From: an uncultured Clostridia bacterium
Lineage (GTDB): Bacteria > Bacillota > Clostridia > TANB77 > CAG-508
DNA: 28,622 nucleotides
Reading direction: 5' to 3'
NCBI GenBank assembly: GCA_934167135.1
Contig: CAKPKI010000007.1
Location: forward strand, 1-28,622
A program made the position numbers and the translations under genes. The notes under the pieces are model-generated. The model had not been told where the DNA came from, searched no databases, and worked only from the letters and a program-made list of their open reading frames with translations. Of the stretch, positions 7,167-15,763 are shown one piece after another; within the stretch, counting starts at the first letter, position 1, and each line of letters opens with the position of its first letter.

Positions 7167-9317
7167 TTATCTTACTTGTTCAACAAATGGAGTAGCTGAC
7201 ATAGATTCATTTATCACTTCAGTTGATTGATTCATACCAAAATATTGTGTAAGAACATCTCTAGCAACCTCTGCTGCATAATTACCGTGTCCTCCATTTT
7301 CAATCATAACAACAACTGCAACTTCTGGCTTTTCATAAGGTGCAAAGCACACAAACCATGCATTAACCAAATCATTTCCGTTCTTATCTTTTCCCGCTTC
7401 TGCTGAACCTGTTTTTCCTGCAACCTCTTGGGTAAAACTTTTGAAAATATTGTAAGCAGTTCCACCTGCTTCACTAGCAGCCATTCTCATTCCCTCTTTA
7501 GCAACAGCAATACTTTCTGGATTTATAGTTATTCCATCATCAGTATCGCTATATCCCACTTTTTCATTGGTATAATTTTCAATTTCATCTCTTGATACTT
7601 CTGTACCGTCTGAATTTAAAATAGATTTTATAATTGTTGGTTTTACTACTGTTCCACCATTAGCAATTGAAGAAATATATTTAGCAATCTGCATAGGAGT
7701 AAAATTGTTATCCCCTTGTCCTATTGAAGCATTTAGCACATCACCTGGTCCTATTCTTCCACCATTTCTAAGTTTTGCATATGTTTCTCTAGAAGCAACT
7801 GCACCTTCCTTTTCGTTTGGCAATTCTATTCCTGTTTTCTTGCCTAGACCAAAGTGTAATGCATATTTAGCCAAATTATCAATTCCCATTCTGTCTCCTG
7901 TTTCATAGAAAAAGTAGTTACATGAATGTTGTAATGCTTGTGTCACATTTTGATATCCATGACCTCTATGATAACTTGTATAATACCAACATTTCCATTC
8001 ACTATTATATTTTCTATATACACCTGTATCATTAATTCTATCCTTAGTTGTAATTGTTCCAGTTTCTAATCCAGCAATCGCAGTAACCATTTTAAAAGTT
8101 GAACCTGGTTCATATGTAGATTGAGTAGCTTTATTTAATTGTGGATGTCTTGTATCATCTCTTAAATACGCCCAATTCTCCTGTGATATTCCACCAACAA
8201 ACCATTGTGGTTCAAATGTAGGATAACTTGCAGTTGCTAATACTTCACCGGTATTTACATTCATTACAACAGCAGTTCCACCTTGTGCATCATATCTTTG
8301 TGAAAATCCTCCATTTTTGATTTTATTTATGCAATTTTCTAAAGCTGTTTCTGTAACTTTTTGCAAATTTGAATCTATTGTAAGTACAACATCACTTCCT
8401 GCTATTGCATTTTCAGAAACTGATTCACCTGTAATTGTTCCATCAACAGACATTTCAACTTGCTTTTCTCCATCTTTACCTTTAAGATATTTCTCAAAAA
8501 TATACTCAACACCAGTTTTTCCAATTATATCATCAATGTTATATGTATCTTTATTTGCATTATATTCTTCTTCTTTTATTTTTCCAGTATATCCAATTAC
8601 ATGTGCAACTAAGCTTCCTGTTAAATATGTTCTACTAGCATTAGTTGCTATACTAACACCTGGAAAATCACTATTTCTTTCACTTATTTGTGCAACTACT
8701 TCCTCATTTACATTTGTTGCAATTGTTATTGATTTTGTTGCACTATAACCTGTAGTACTAATTATATATCTAATTGATATTATTTTTCTGATATCCTCTA
8801 CATTATCATTTAATATTTCATATTTATTTTTAAACTTATAAAATGCTTCTTCTGCATTTGCTTCTTCTGATATCTTATATTTTTTCTTCCAACTTGCAAG
8901 TTGATCTCCATCTATTGTAAATTTAAATGGATTTATTGTAATTGGAAATGTATCATCAAATTGAATTTGATATTGATTTAATAAATTCACTAAATTTAAT
9001 GAACATTCATTTAATTCATCATTAGAAATATTTGTTTTATATATTTCAATATTATTTTCTGTTTTAACACCAGCAAGCTCATTTCCAGACCTATCTAGAA
9101 TAGAACCTCTAGCAGCTTTTATTGTTGAAACCCTGGATAGCCTAGTATTTGACTGTTCTCTGTAACTTTCTCCATGTACAACTTGAAGATTAAATAGTTG
9201 AACAATTAATACTATACCAATTAAATATACTATCACATTTATTACATTAAATCTTACATTAATTTGTTCTTTTCCTTCTTCATCAAAATTAATCCTATTG
9301 TTCAACTTTGCACCCAC
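7167..9317 (-). CDS. mrdA: Penicillin-binding protein 2 (elongasome transpeptidase)
   Basis: A class B PBP that cross-links peptidoglycan in the side wall, working with the MreBCD complex and RodA. The 716 residues fit the family. There is one N-terminal transmembrane segment (about 24-45), a dimerisation/pedestal region containing RGSILDRSGNELA at 70-82, and a transpeptidase domain with all three active-site motifs: S406-TFK409, S465-CN467 and K635-TGS638. The start is GTG at 9317, behind a weak AAAGG about 10 bases upstream; it is only 14 bases from the mreD stop, so translational coupling is likely. Nothing looks degenerate. Beta-lactams would acylate Ser406. Confidence 0.95.
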   Translation of the reverse strand: MGAKLNNRINFDEEGKEQINVRFNVINVIVYLIGIVLIVQLFNLQVVHGESYREQSNTRLSRVSTIKAARGSILDRSGNELAGVKTENNIEIYKTNISNDELNECSLNLVNLLNQYQIQFDDTFPITINPFKFTIDGDQLASWKKKYKISEEANAEEAFYKFKNKYEILNDNVEDIRKIISIRYIISTTGYSATKSITIATNVNEEVVAQISERNSDFPGVSIATNASRTYLTGSLVAHVIGYTGKIKEEEYNANKDTYNIDDIIGKTGVEYIFEKYLKGKDGEKQVEMSVDGTITGESVSENAIAGSDVVLTIDSNLQKVTETALENCINKIKNGGFSQRYDAQGGTAVVMNVNTGEVLATASYPTFEPQWFVGGISQENWAYLRDDTRHPQLNKATQSTYEPGSTFKMVTAIAGLETGTITTKDRINDTGVYRKYNSEWKCWYYTSYHRGHGYQNVTQALQHSCNYFFYETGDRMGIDNLAKYALHFGLGKKTGIELPNEKEGAVASRETYAKLRNGGRIGPGDVLNASIGQGDNNFTPMQIAKYISSIANGGTVVKPTIIKSILNSDGTEVSRDEIENYTNEKVGYSDTDDGITINPESIAVAKEGMRMAASEAGGTAYNIFKSFTQEVAGKTGSAEAGKDKNGNDLVNAWFVCFAPYEKPEVAVVVMIENGGHGNYAAEVARDVLTQYFGMNQSTEVINESMSATPFVEQVR

Positions 9318-9331
9318 TTTCTAAAAACCTT

Positions 9332-9865
9332 TTAAAAATATCTTGTTAAAATTCTATCCCCTTTTACTTCATTTTCAACTTCATATCCTACCTTTTTTAT
9401 TAATGGATATAATATTATTGTTAATAACATATTATAAACAATTTCAACTAATAATATTTTAATAAAATTTAATGTCTCAATATTTATTTTAAAAACCATA
9501 TATTGCAAAATATACGATATAACTTCATAAATTATTGTGCCAATTATTACCATTAATAAAACCGTTATTCTACTATCTTTTGAAAGTGTTTTATCCAAAA
9601 ATCCACTTATCACTCCAACTACTGCTAAAGCTATAGATGTTATTCCTATATTTTTTCCTATCCAAAAATCAATAAAAATACCATATAATATACCGTAAAT
9701 AACACCCATTGTTCTACCCATATATAGTCCTATAAATAACATCAATATAACAAAAACATTTGGCATTATTCCAGCAATAGTAAAGTAATTAAAAAAAGTT
9801 GTTTGTAGTAAATATATTACTATAAATGTAATTATTAATGAAATATGTATTAATATTTTTCTCAT
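9332..9865 (-). CDS. mreD: Rod-shape determining protein MreD
   Basis: A small integral membrane partner of MreC and PBP2 in lateral wall synthesis. The 177 residues form about five hydrophobic helices, starting with IHISLIITFIVIYLLQTTFF, with the family's short polar loops (GLYMGRTMGVIYGILYG; GVISGFLDKTLSKDSR). MreD is poorly conserved in sequence, so the call rests on membrane topology and its place between mreC and mrdA. The start ATG at 9865 has AAAGG 10 bases upstream and lies 15 bases from the mreC stop. Confidence 0.9.
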   Translation of the reverse strand: MRKILIHISLIITFIVIYLLQTTFFNYFTIAGIMPNVFVILMLFIGLYMGRTMGVIYGILYGIFIDFWIGKNIGITSIALAVVGVISGFLDKTLSKDSRITVLLMVIIGTIIYEVISYILQYMVFKINIETLNFIKILLVEIVYNMLLTIILYPLIKKVGYEVENEVKGDRILTRYF

Positions 9866-9880
9866 TTTTATAATACCTTT

Positions 9881-10699
9881 CTATTGGTTTGTTATAACAA
9901 GTACTGTTTCTAGTTTTTCAAAATTAACAGCAGTTTCTATTGTCGCATAAGAATCTGTTTTATTAGAACCTTCATTTACTTTCTTAATTTTTCCAACATG
10001 TATACCTTTTAGGTATATGCCTCCTAATCCAGAAGTTTCTACACTATCTCCTTGGATTATTCTTGCATCTGTTTCTATATTAGAAGCACTTAATACAGAC
10101 TTGTTTTCTATTGTTCCTTTACAAATCATTGTATCTCTTGTTGAACTCGCAATACAACTCGTAGCACTCGCACTATCAGCTATTGTTTGTATTTTAGCAG
10201 TTTTATTAGTTGTTGATACAACATAACCAACTAGTCCCTCATCTGCAATTACAGTCATTTTTTCCTTTATTCCATTGTCACTTCCAATATTTATTATAAT
10301 TGTTTTAGAATAATTGCTTATATCTCTAGAAATTACTGTGCCTGGAACTGTTGTATATTGTCCATATTTTTCTGCCAGATTTAATTCTTGTTTTAATTGC
10401 TCATTCTCATTTTTCATAATTTCATATTCTCTTAACTGTTGCTCTAGTTCACTATTTTTTTGTTTTAATGATTCATTTTCTGTTTTTAAATTATTAACAT
10501 TTTGGAAAAATTTGTCATTGTTATTTACTTTATTTTTTAAATATGTCAAGCCATTTTCAATTGGCATTACAATTTTACTTACCGCATTTTCTATTCCAGA
10601 TAAATTTTCTGAATTCATATTTGAAAATATTACCAGTATAATTAATACTATAATAGTTATTACAATACCTATTATTCCACTTTTTCTATCTCTTTCCAT
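9881..10699 (-). CDS. mreC: Rod-shape determining protein MreC
   Basis: A bitopic membrane protein that links cytoplasmic MreB to the periplasm-side wall synthases. The 272 residues contain a transmembrane helix at about 8-27, a coiled coil at 65-108 with heptad Leu/Asn/Glu (NLKTENESLKQKNSELEQQL onward), and two beta-barrel subdomains including PGTVISRDISNYSKTIIINI and GSDNGIKEKMTVIADEGLVG, hallmarks of the MreC core. The start ATG at 10699 lies one base beyond the mreB stop (10701-10703), so the two genes are translationally coupled. Confidence 0.95.
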   Translation of the reverse strand: MERDRKSGIIGIVITIIVLIILVIFSNMNSENLSGIENAVSKIVMPIENGLTYLKNKVNNNDKFFQNVNNLKTENESLKQKNSELEQQLREYEIMKNENEQLKQELNLAEKYGQYTTVPGTVISRDISNYSKTIIINIGSDNGIKEKMTVIADEGLVGYVVSTTNKTAKIQTIADSASATSCIASSTRDTMICKGTIENKSVLSASNIETDARIIQGDSVETSGLGGIYLKGIHVGKIKKVNEGSNKTDSYATIETAVNFEKLETVLVITNQ

Positions 10700-10700
10700 A

Positions 10701-11732
10701 TTATCTTCTCTTTCTTGAATTTAATAAAATAGTTTTTAATTTTTCTAAATCTTGCAAAGTTTTTTCTGTACCCTTTACAACACAGTCTAGTGGCTCATCT
10801 GCAACATAAACTGGCATTCCTGTTTCAGCACTTATTAATTTATCTAAATTTTGAATTAGTGCACCACCACCTGATAAAATAATTCCTTTTTCCATAATAT
10901 CAGATGCTAACTCTGGTGGAGTTTTTTCCAATGTTATTTTTACAATTTCAACTATCTTGTCTATTGATTCTTTCATTGCATGTTCCACTTGATCAGATGT
11001 GATGGTTTCTGTTCTTGGTAAACCATTATTTAAATCTCTTCCTTTAATCTTCATTGTCATTTGTGTCATTAATGGTGTTGCACATCCAATCTCTTTTTTT
11101 ATCTGTTCAGCAGTTTCTTCTCCTATTGCTAGATTTAACTCTTTTTTTATATAATTTATAATATCTTCATCTAATTCATCACCAGCAATTCTTAGTGAAT
11201 TACTAATTACAATTCCTCCTAAAGATATTACAGCTACTTCTGTTGTTCCTCCACCAATATCAACAATTATATTTCCACTTGGTTCTTCTATTTCTATCCC
11301 AGCTCCTATAGCTGCTGCCATTGGTTCTTCTATTAAATATACTTCTCTTGCACCAGCACGAATTATAGCCTCTTCTACAGCTCTTTCTTCAACCTCTGTT
11401 ATTCCAGAAGGAACTCCTACTAGTACCCTTGGTCTTACTGCATTATATCTTTTGCAAACTCTTTCTAATAAATTTTTTAAAAGTAATTTAGTTGCAGTAA
11501 AATCTGCAATTACTCCATCTTTTAACGGTTTTATTGCATTTATTTCTTTTGGAGTTCTCCCTATCATTTCTTTTGCTTCAAATCCCGTTGATAATATCTC
11601 ACCAGTTTTTACATCTATTGCAATTGCTGATGGTTCTCTTACTACTATTCCTTTCCCCTTCACAGTTACTAATATATTTGCTGTTCCTAAATCGATTCCT
11701 ATATCTTTTGATTTAAATGACAAAAAATTCAT
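10701..11732 (-). CDS. mreB: Rod-shape determining protein MreB (bacterial actin)
   Basis: An actin-fold ATPase that forms membrane-bound filaments directing the elongation machinery. The 343 residues match the family length. Visible motifs are phosphate-1 IGIDLGTANILV (about 12-23), VLVGVPSGITEVEERAV, phosphate-2 NIIVDIGGGTTEVAVISLGG, and the adenosine motif GIILSGGGALIQNLDKLI. The N-terminal MNFLSFKSKD is short, with a weakly amphipathic start. The gene follows radC by one base and precedes mreC by one base in the same operon. It is far less AT-rich and much better conserved than genes in the right third of the window. Confidence 0.97.
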   Translation of the reverse strand: MNFLSFKSKDIGIDLGTANILVTVKGKGIVVREPSAIAIDVKTGEILSTGFEAKEMIGRTPKEINAIKPLKDGVIADFTATKLLLKNLLERVCKRYNAVRPRVLVGVPSGITEVEERAVEEAIIRAGAREVYLIEEPMAAAIGAGIEIEEPSGNIIVDIGGGTTEVAVISLGGIVISNSLRIAGDELDEDIINYIKKELNLAIGEETAEQIKKEIGCATPLMTQMTMKIKGRDLNNGLPRTETITSDQVEHAMKESIDKIVEIVKITLEKTPPELASDIMEKGIILSGGGALIQNLDKLISAETGMPVYVADEPLDCVVKGTEKTLQDLEKLKTILLNSRKRR

Positions 11733-11733
11733 T

Positions 11734-12444
11734 TTATTTCTTTCCTTTCTTCTGCTTTTCTATTATCGAAAAAATACTTACATATCTAGACTCTCCTATT
11801 ATTATATGGTCTAGCAATTTTATTCCCAATATTTCAGATGCTTGTCTAACATTTTCTGTAAATTTCATATCCTGCTCGCTTGGTGTCGGATCTCCTGTTG
11901 GATGATTATGTACTAATATTATTTTATTTGCATCTATTCTAACCGCCTCATTTAATATTGACTTCATTGTAGCAGATACAAAATTTCCTCCGCCTTTAGC
12001 AATTTCTTTTATTTTTACTAATTTATTTTTGTTGTCCAATATTACTACACTCAATATTTCTTGTTTTTCAAACCTCATTTTTTCCATCAATAATTCTGCA
12101 ATATCTTTTGGACATAATATTAGCTTTTCTTTATAATGTGACACCGAATTAATTCTTTTTGCTAATTCACATACTGCTTTTAATTGAATTGCCTTTACCT
12201 TTCCTATACCTTTTATTTTTGTAAATTCTTCTAATGTTAAATTTGTCAAAAATTTCAAATTATCAATATTGCTATTATTTAGTTTTAATATTCTCTGTGC
12301 CAAATTTACTGATGTTTCTTCTTTTGTTCCTGTCTTTATTATTATTGCTAACAATTCTGCATTTGTTAGAACTTCTGCCCCATACAGTTCAAGTTTTTCA
12401 TATGGTCTTTCTGCTTTTGGTAATTCTTTCATTTTTATTGACAT
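11734..12444 (-). CDS. radC: RadC family JAMM-domain protein
   Basis: A 236-residue protein with an N-terminal helix-hairpin-helix-like region (about 25-95; FTKIKGIGKVKAIQLKA) and a C-terminal JAB1/MPN/JAMM metal site H179-N-H181 with S189 and D192 (HNHPTGDPTPSEQD). Despite its name, its role in DNA repair is doubtful; a metal-dependent hydrolase or nuclease role is family-level inference. It is the first gene of the shape operon, as in many Firmicutes. The start ATG at 12444 has AAAGGA 8 bases upstream, and this site lies in a leader hairpin (12454-12472). Confidence 0.95.
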   Translation of the reverse strand: MSIKMKELPKAERPYEKLELYGAEVLTNAELLAIIIKTGTKEETSVNLAQRILKLNNSNIDNLKFLTNLTLEEFTKIKGIGKVKAIQLKAVCELAKRINSVSHYKEKLILCPKDIAELLMEKMRFEKQEILSVVILDNKNKLVKIKEIAKGGGNFVSATMKSILNEAVRIDANKIILVHNHPTGDPTPSEQDMKFTENVRQASEILGIKLLDHIIIGESRYVSIFSIIEKQKKGKK

Positions 12445-12453
12445 AATTTTATT

Positions 12454-12472
12454 CCTTTCTCTTATAGAAAGG
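12454..12472 (-). promoter_or_regulatory. Leader hairpin covering the radC ribosome site
   Basis: CCTTTCT and AGAAAGG form a perfect 7-bp stem with a 5-base loop in the 5' leader of the operon, directly before radC. The 3' arm on the minus strand (AGAAAGG) is the Shine-Dalgarno itself, so folding would reduce initiation. This is a structural observation only; no ligand or factor is implied. Confidence 0.45.
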
Positions 12473-12491
12473 TCCCCTATATTGTGTTACT

Positions 12492-12520
12492 ATTATATAT
12501 TGAATTTATGTTTTTTTCAA
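12492..12520 (-). promoter_or_regulatory. Sigma-A-type promoter for radC-mreBCD-mrdA-minC
   Basis: On the minus strand TTGAAA (12520-12515), a 17-base spacer and a perfect TATAAT (12497-12492) lie about 48 bases upstream of the radC ATG. No other strong promoter or terminator appears before the hairpin after minC, so this should serve the six-gene operon of about 6 kb. Confidence 0.8.
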
Positions 12521-12577
12521 GTACTATATAAGTTTTTTTACCAAAAATTGTTCCTTTAATTATATTAATAATAGTAG

Positions 12578-12583
12578 TATAAT
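12578..12583 (+). promoter_or_regulatory. -10 element for the MecA-like gene
   Basis: A perfect TATAAT lies 27 bases before the ATG at 12611. The -35 region at the 17-base spacing (12555-12560, TTTAAT) is poor, so an activator or an untypical promoter may be needed. The gene also has a strong GGAGG (12600-12604) 6 bases before the start. It diverges from the radC promoter in the same 167-base gap. Confidence 0.5.
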
Positions 12584-12610
12584 ATATTTAATAAGTTATG
12601 GAGGTTTTAA

Positions 12611-13195
12611 ATGAAATTTGAAAAGATAACAGATACAAAAATAAAAATTATACTTGATACAAAAGATATAAAATTACACAATATTTCTAGTGAAAATATT
12701 TTTAATAATTCTAGGTCTTCTCAGCAATTATTAAAAACTATGCTAATTAGAGCAGAAAAAGAAATTGGATTTAAAACAGGTGATTCAAAATTATTAGTCG
12801 AGGCACTAATGTCCTCTGATGAAGAATATACATTTATAATCACAAAATTAATAGAAAAAAAACAAGAACCAGAACCTGAGCAAACTTCTTTTGTTTTTAA
12901 ATTTAACAATTTTGATGATTTTATTAGTTTATGCTCATTTTTAAATAATATTTCTGATTTAAATTTAAGAAATTTTTCTGAAAATTTTTCTTTAATATCA
13001 TATAATAATAATTATTATTTATATGACAAAAACACAGAAAATTATTCCGTTTTATTAGATTATATGGAAGAAGTCTTTTCAGAATTTGGTACCAAGGTTC
13101 CTAATTCATCTTACATATCTGGCTTGTTAAATGAATATGGAAAAATTATTTTTGAAGATAACGCCATTATTAATTGTATATTTAACTTTGTATAA
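12611..13195 (+). CDS. MecA-like Clp adaptor protein
   Basis: MecA/NegR adaptors deliver substrates to the ClpC unfoldase. The 194-residue protein has the N-terminal family signature: MKFEKITDTKIKIILDTKDI, then LLKTMLIRAEKEIGFKTGDS and KLLVEALMSSDEEYTFIITK (about 1-84). An acidic Pro/Glu linker (KKQEPEPEQ) and a C-terminal domain (about 95-190, FKFNNFDDFISLCSFL) follow. The match in the N-terminal domain is clear, the C-terminal one is divergent. It is the only plus-strand gene in the window, behind a strong GGAGG, and ends at a shared bidirectional terminator. Substrates (ComK-like or others) are unknown. Confidence 0.85.
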   Translation: MKFEKITDTKIKIILDTKDIKLHNISSENIFNNSRSSQQLLKTMLIRAEKEIGFKTGDSKLLVEALMSSDEEYTFIITKLIEKKQEPEPEQTSFVFKFNNFDDFISLCSFLNNISDLNLRNFSENFSLISYNNNYYLYDKNTENYSVLLDYMEEVFSEFGTKVPNSSYISGLLNEYGKIIFEDNAIINCIFNFV

Positions 13196-13238
13196 AAAAA
13201 GGCTATTAAAAGTTTAATACTTTTAATAGTCTTTTTTT
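13194..13238. terminator. Bidirectional terminator between convergent genes
   Basis: A 13-bp stem (13201-13213 with 13219-13231, one G-T wobble) encloses a 5-base loop TTAAT. It is flanked by seven A (13194-13200) on one side and seven T (13232-13238) on the other, giving a T tract in either direction. It ends the MecA-like gene and the M23 peptidase gene, whose stop codon (13237-13239) lies in the T tract. Confidence 0.85.
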
Positions 13239-14241
13239 AATACAAATAATTTTGTGGATTATATGCCACACCATTTACTCTTATTTCTAAATGTAAATGT
13301 GGTCCAGTACTATTTCCTGTATTTCCTACGGCAGAAACAACTTCTCCCTGACTTACTTTTTGTCCAACTGTAGCATACAATTTACTACAATGTCCATAAT
13401 AAGTTTCAACTCCATTGCCATGTGAAATTACTAATAAATATCCATATGACCCTTTAAATCCAGAAAATGTTACGGTTCCACTTGCTGCTGCTTTTACTGG
13501 TGTTCCTATTGGAGCTCCAATATCTAATCCTGTATGATCACTTACTCTTCTACTACTTTTGGCACCAAAACGAGATGTAATTGTTCCAGAAATTGGTCTT
13601 ATCAAATTCATACTTAATGGTGCTTTTTGATATGAAATATTTGTTGATGTATTTACTTTTCCTGTGACAATTGGTTTGGTTTCTTTTATAGGTTCTTGTA
13701 CTACTACTTTTTCTTTATATAATGAAGCTACTGTTGCTTCCACTTCAGAAAAATCTTTTAAATCTGTATCATACATTTCCATAATTGATATTTGTTCAAC
13801 ATTATCACTATTTTTATCTTTTAATTGTTTAACTACCTCTTCTGCTTGTGAAAAATCACTTACATATGCTTTTTCTTCTTCTCCCTCTAATATTGCATAA
13901 TATTTATAATAAATAACACCTGAACTTTTTATTTTATCAAATATTTCATCATCATTTGTTACTATATTTCTTTTTAATAAGCACATTTTATATTCTGGCA
14001 AATTGTCTATTTGCACAAATGCAATTTGACTATTATCTTCTCCTGAAGTCATATACTTATTTATTCTGTTTTGCAATTTACTTTTATCTTTGCTATAGCC
14101 TACGGCTTCGCCATTTATAGTAACACTATATATAGGTTTAAAAAATAATGCTACTGCACATATTATTAAAAATATAGAAACTGCTATAAGTATTGTAAGC
14201 TTCATTGATTTTCTTGCAAATACTAATATTTGTTTAAACAT
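13237..14241 (-). CDS. M23 (LytM-type) peptidoglycan endopeptidase
   Basis: A 334-residue membrane-anchored hydrolase. Residues 13-33 form a transmembrane segment, residues 40-185 are a variable extracellular region with coiled and helical stretches, and residues 215-330 form the M23 domain. Zinc-site motifs are intact: H236-xxx-D240, H284 and H315-L-H317 (GPHLHLEIRVNG). The protein cleaves peptide cross-bridges in the wall; similar proteins act in sporulation engulfment (SpoIIQ-like) or in vegetative wall turnover, but with the full catalytic set this is likely an active enzyme. GGGAG lies 6 bases before the ATG, and a promoter-like pair is at 14273-14300. The coat genes lie upstream. Confidence 0.9.
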   Translation of the reverse strand: MFKQILVFARKSMKLTILIAVSIFLIICAVALFFKPIYSVTINGEAVGYSKDKSKLQNRINKYMTSGEDNSQIAFVQIDNLPEYKMCLLKRNIVTNDDEIFDKIKSSGVIYYKYYAILEGEEEKAYVSDFSQAEEVVKQLKDKNSDNVEQISIMEMYDTDLKDFSEVEATVASLYKEKVVVQEPIKETKPIVTGKVNTSTNISYQKAPLSMNLIRPISGTITSRFGAKSSRRVSDHTGLDIGAPIGTPVKAAASGTVTFSGFKGSYGYLLVISHGNGVETYYGHCSKLYATVGQKVSQGEVVSAVGNTGNSTGPHLHLEIRVNGVAYNPQNYLY

Positions 14242-14272
14242 TCTATTCTCCCTTACACATATTTTTTTAAAT

Positions 14273-14300
14273 TTTATAATATTTTCAACTACTTTAGCAA
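14273..14300 (-). promoter_or_regulatory. Putative promoter of the M23 peptidase gene
   Basis: On the minus strand TTGCTA (14300-14295), a 16-base spacer and TATAAA (14278-14273) lie 32 bases before the ATG at 14241. The surrounding 190-base gap is T/A-rich and shows no other gene; a weak AAGG/CCTT pairing near 14410-14435 could end the coat transcript but is not convincing. Confidence 0.5.
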
Positions 14301-14429
14301 TTTTAAAAAAATCTTTTTTTACTAGGTTTTTCTTTTATTTATTCTTCCATTCTTTTTTATTCTCTTTTTTTCACCATATTTAAATTTAATATTATAAAAA
14401 TCTTAAATGCGTAAGGGTTATAGTATTTG

Positions 14430-14684
14430 TTATCCTTGTTGTAATTCTGTTTTTAAAGTTTCTATCTCTGTGGTTGTAGCTTTTTGTGCTGGTTTATAAT
14501 ATCCTTTTGCATTAGCTACTTTAAATAATTCATACTGAAAACTCTCATCAGAGTTTCTTATTTGTTGAAATGTCTGTCTTAGTTGTATATTTTCTGATTC
14601 AGAAATAGCAGTTTGATATGCTCCTAAATCAGCTTTTACACTTCCTAAGACATCATTTACCATTGTTTTTTCATCCATTTTCAT
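14430..14684 (-). CDS. Spore coat protein, CotF family (short)
   Basis: An 84-residue helical protein. MNDVLGSVKADLGAYQTAIS-type helices (here MVNDVLGSVKADLGAYQTAI) and the segment FQQIRNSDESFQYELFKVAN followed by AKGYYKPA match the C-terminal CotF/coat F domain, a ferritin-like helical pair in spore coat proteins. It starts at ATG 14684 after AAGGAG and follows the other small coat gene by 16 bases, so the two form a pair. CotF-like proteins in clostridia are often small and tandem. The assignment is by motif resemblance. Confidence 0.8.
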   Translation of the reverse strand: MKMDEKTMVNDVLGSVKADLGAYQTAISESENIQLRQTFQQIRNSDESFQYELFKVANAKGYYKPAQKATTTEIETLKTELQQG

Positions 14685-14700
14685 TATCTCCTTTTAATTT

Positions 14701-14889
14701 TTAATTATTTAAAAAGCCCATAAGCTTTTGCTTTGTGTTTAACGCATCTTGTGCTGATTTAGTAAACATTTGCTTTAATTGTGCATCTTGTACTTGTGTT
14801 GAATATGCATTTAATTTTTGATAAGCAGTTTCATGTGCTCCAATTAAATGTCTTAAATGTTGTAATTCTGACTGTGTTAAATCTGCCAT
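14701..14889 (-). CDS. Small coat-type protein upstream of CotF homologue
   Basis: A 62-residue protein of two helices (LTQSELQHLRHLIGAHETAY; LKQMFTKSAQDALNTKQKL). The HLRHLIGAHETAYQKLNAYS pattern is common in clostridial spore coat-associated small proteins and resembles the N-terminal half of CotF. It has AAAGGG upstream of the ATG at 14889 and is followed after 11 untranslated bases plus the site by the longer coat protein. The two likely act together in the coat. It lacks a membrane segment and signal. A 9-bp inverted repeat (14892-14900 with 14959-14967) lies in its leader. Confidence 0.75.
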   Translation of the reverse strand: MADLTQSELQHLRHLIGAHETAYQKLNAYSTQVQDAQLKQMFTKSAQDALNTKQKLMGFLNN

Positions 14890-14974
14890 AAAAAAATCAC
14901 CCTTTCTTATAAATTATATAGATATTATTTACAATCCAATATAAATTTATACAAAAAAGTGATTTTTAATCTAT

Positions 14975-15763
14975 TTAAATCATATTTTTAATTTTATCTC
15001 TATAATAATACAAAAATTCCATATTTGTAGGTATTCCTGTTTCGTAATTTACTCTAGCCGTATAGTATCTCATTAAATCTTCTATAGGAGAAGCTCTCCA
15101 CGCATGGTAAATTGCATTTTTTATTCCATTATTAATAGTAGTTTCAGATTTTTTATATACTGTTGTTAAATATTTTACAACATTTATATCACTATCCTCA
15201 TTTTCTATTAAATATAAAATAGCATCATGTATATATTTCTTACCTTTAAGATTTGATGTTACACCTATAAGCTCCAATTCACGATTAATACAAGTAGATA
15301 TTTTATCTCTACTATCTTGAATAAGTTCCTCAACAGATGCATTTGTTTCTTCTAAAGGAATTTCTCTCAAATTTATAAAATGATTTAACACTAAATTCGC
15401 AGAATATTTAGGATGATCTTTATAAAGAATTAGATCAACACCACTTCTATGTAATATTTGATATGTTCTCTTTGAATTTACATGTGTTGTTACTATAACT
15501 ATTGGTTGGTATTTCAATTTTAATTTTTTTAGTTCAGATAAAAAGCCTAAAGAATCTGTACTGCCATTTACACTATTATTTAATTCTAAATCTAATATAA
15601 TTCCTTCTGGACTTTTAGTTTTTGCATATTTTAATCCTTCTATATCTGAATCTGTTATTGCTACTATTTCTATATCTTTTCTTTTTTTAACACAATTAAT
15701 AAAACTATTACAATCATTAATGTCATCTTCTATAATTAAAAGCTTCATAGGTTTAGATTCCAT
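14975..15763 (-). CDS. Divergent Spo0A-type response regulator
   Basis: A 262-residue regulator. Residues 7-130 form a receiver domain with the acidic pair D13/D14 (IIEDD), phosphoacceptor D58 (GIILDLEL), T92/T93 and K115 (LILYKDH). Residues 145-260 resemble the Spo0A DNA-binding domain: LIGVTSNLKGKKYIHDAILY, the recognition-helix region SETTINNGIKNAIYHAW and the end TNMEFLYYYRDKI. Compared with typical Spo0A the receiver has an insert (NNSVNGSTDSLG) after D58 and the effector domain is noticeably diverged, so it may be a paralogue rather than the master regulator. The ATG at 15763 has AAGGGGA 6-7 bases upstream. Two coat genes follow 85 bases downstream, which supports a sporulation role. 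Confidence 0.85.
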   Translation of the reverse strand: MESKPMKLLIIEDDINDCNSFINCVKKRKDIEIVAITDSDIEGLKYAKTKSPEGIILDLELNNSVNGSTDSLGFLSELKKLKLKYQPIVIVTTHVNSKRTYQILHRSGVDLILYKDHPKYSANLVLNHFINLREIPLEETNASVEELIQDSRDKISTCINRELELIGVTSNLKGKKYIHDAILYLIENEDSDINVVKYLTTVYKKSETTINNGIKNAIYHAWRASPIEDLMRYYTARVNYETGIPTNMEFLYYYRDKIKNMI

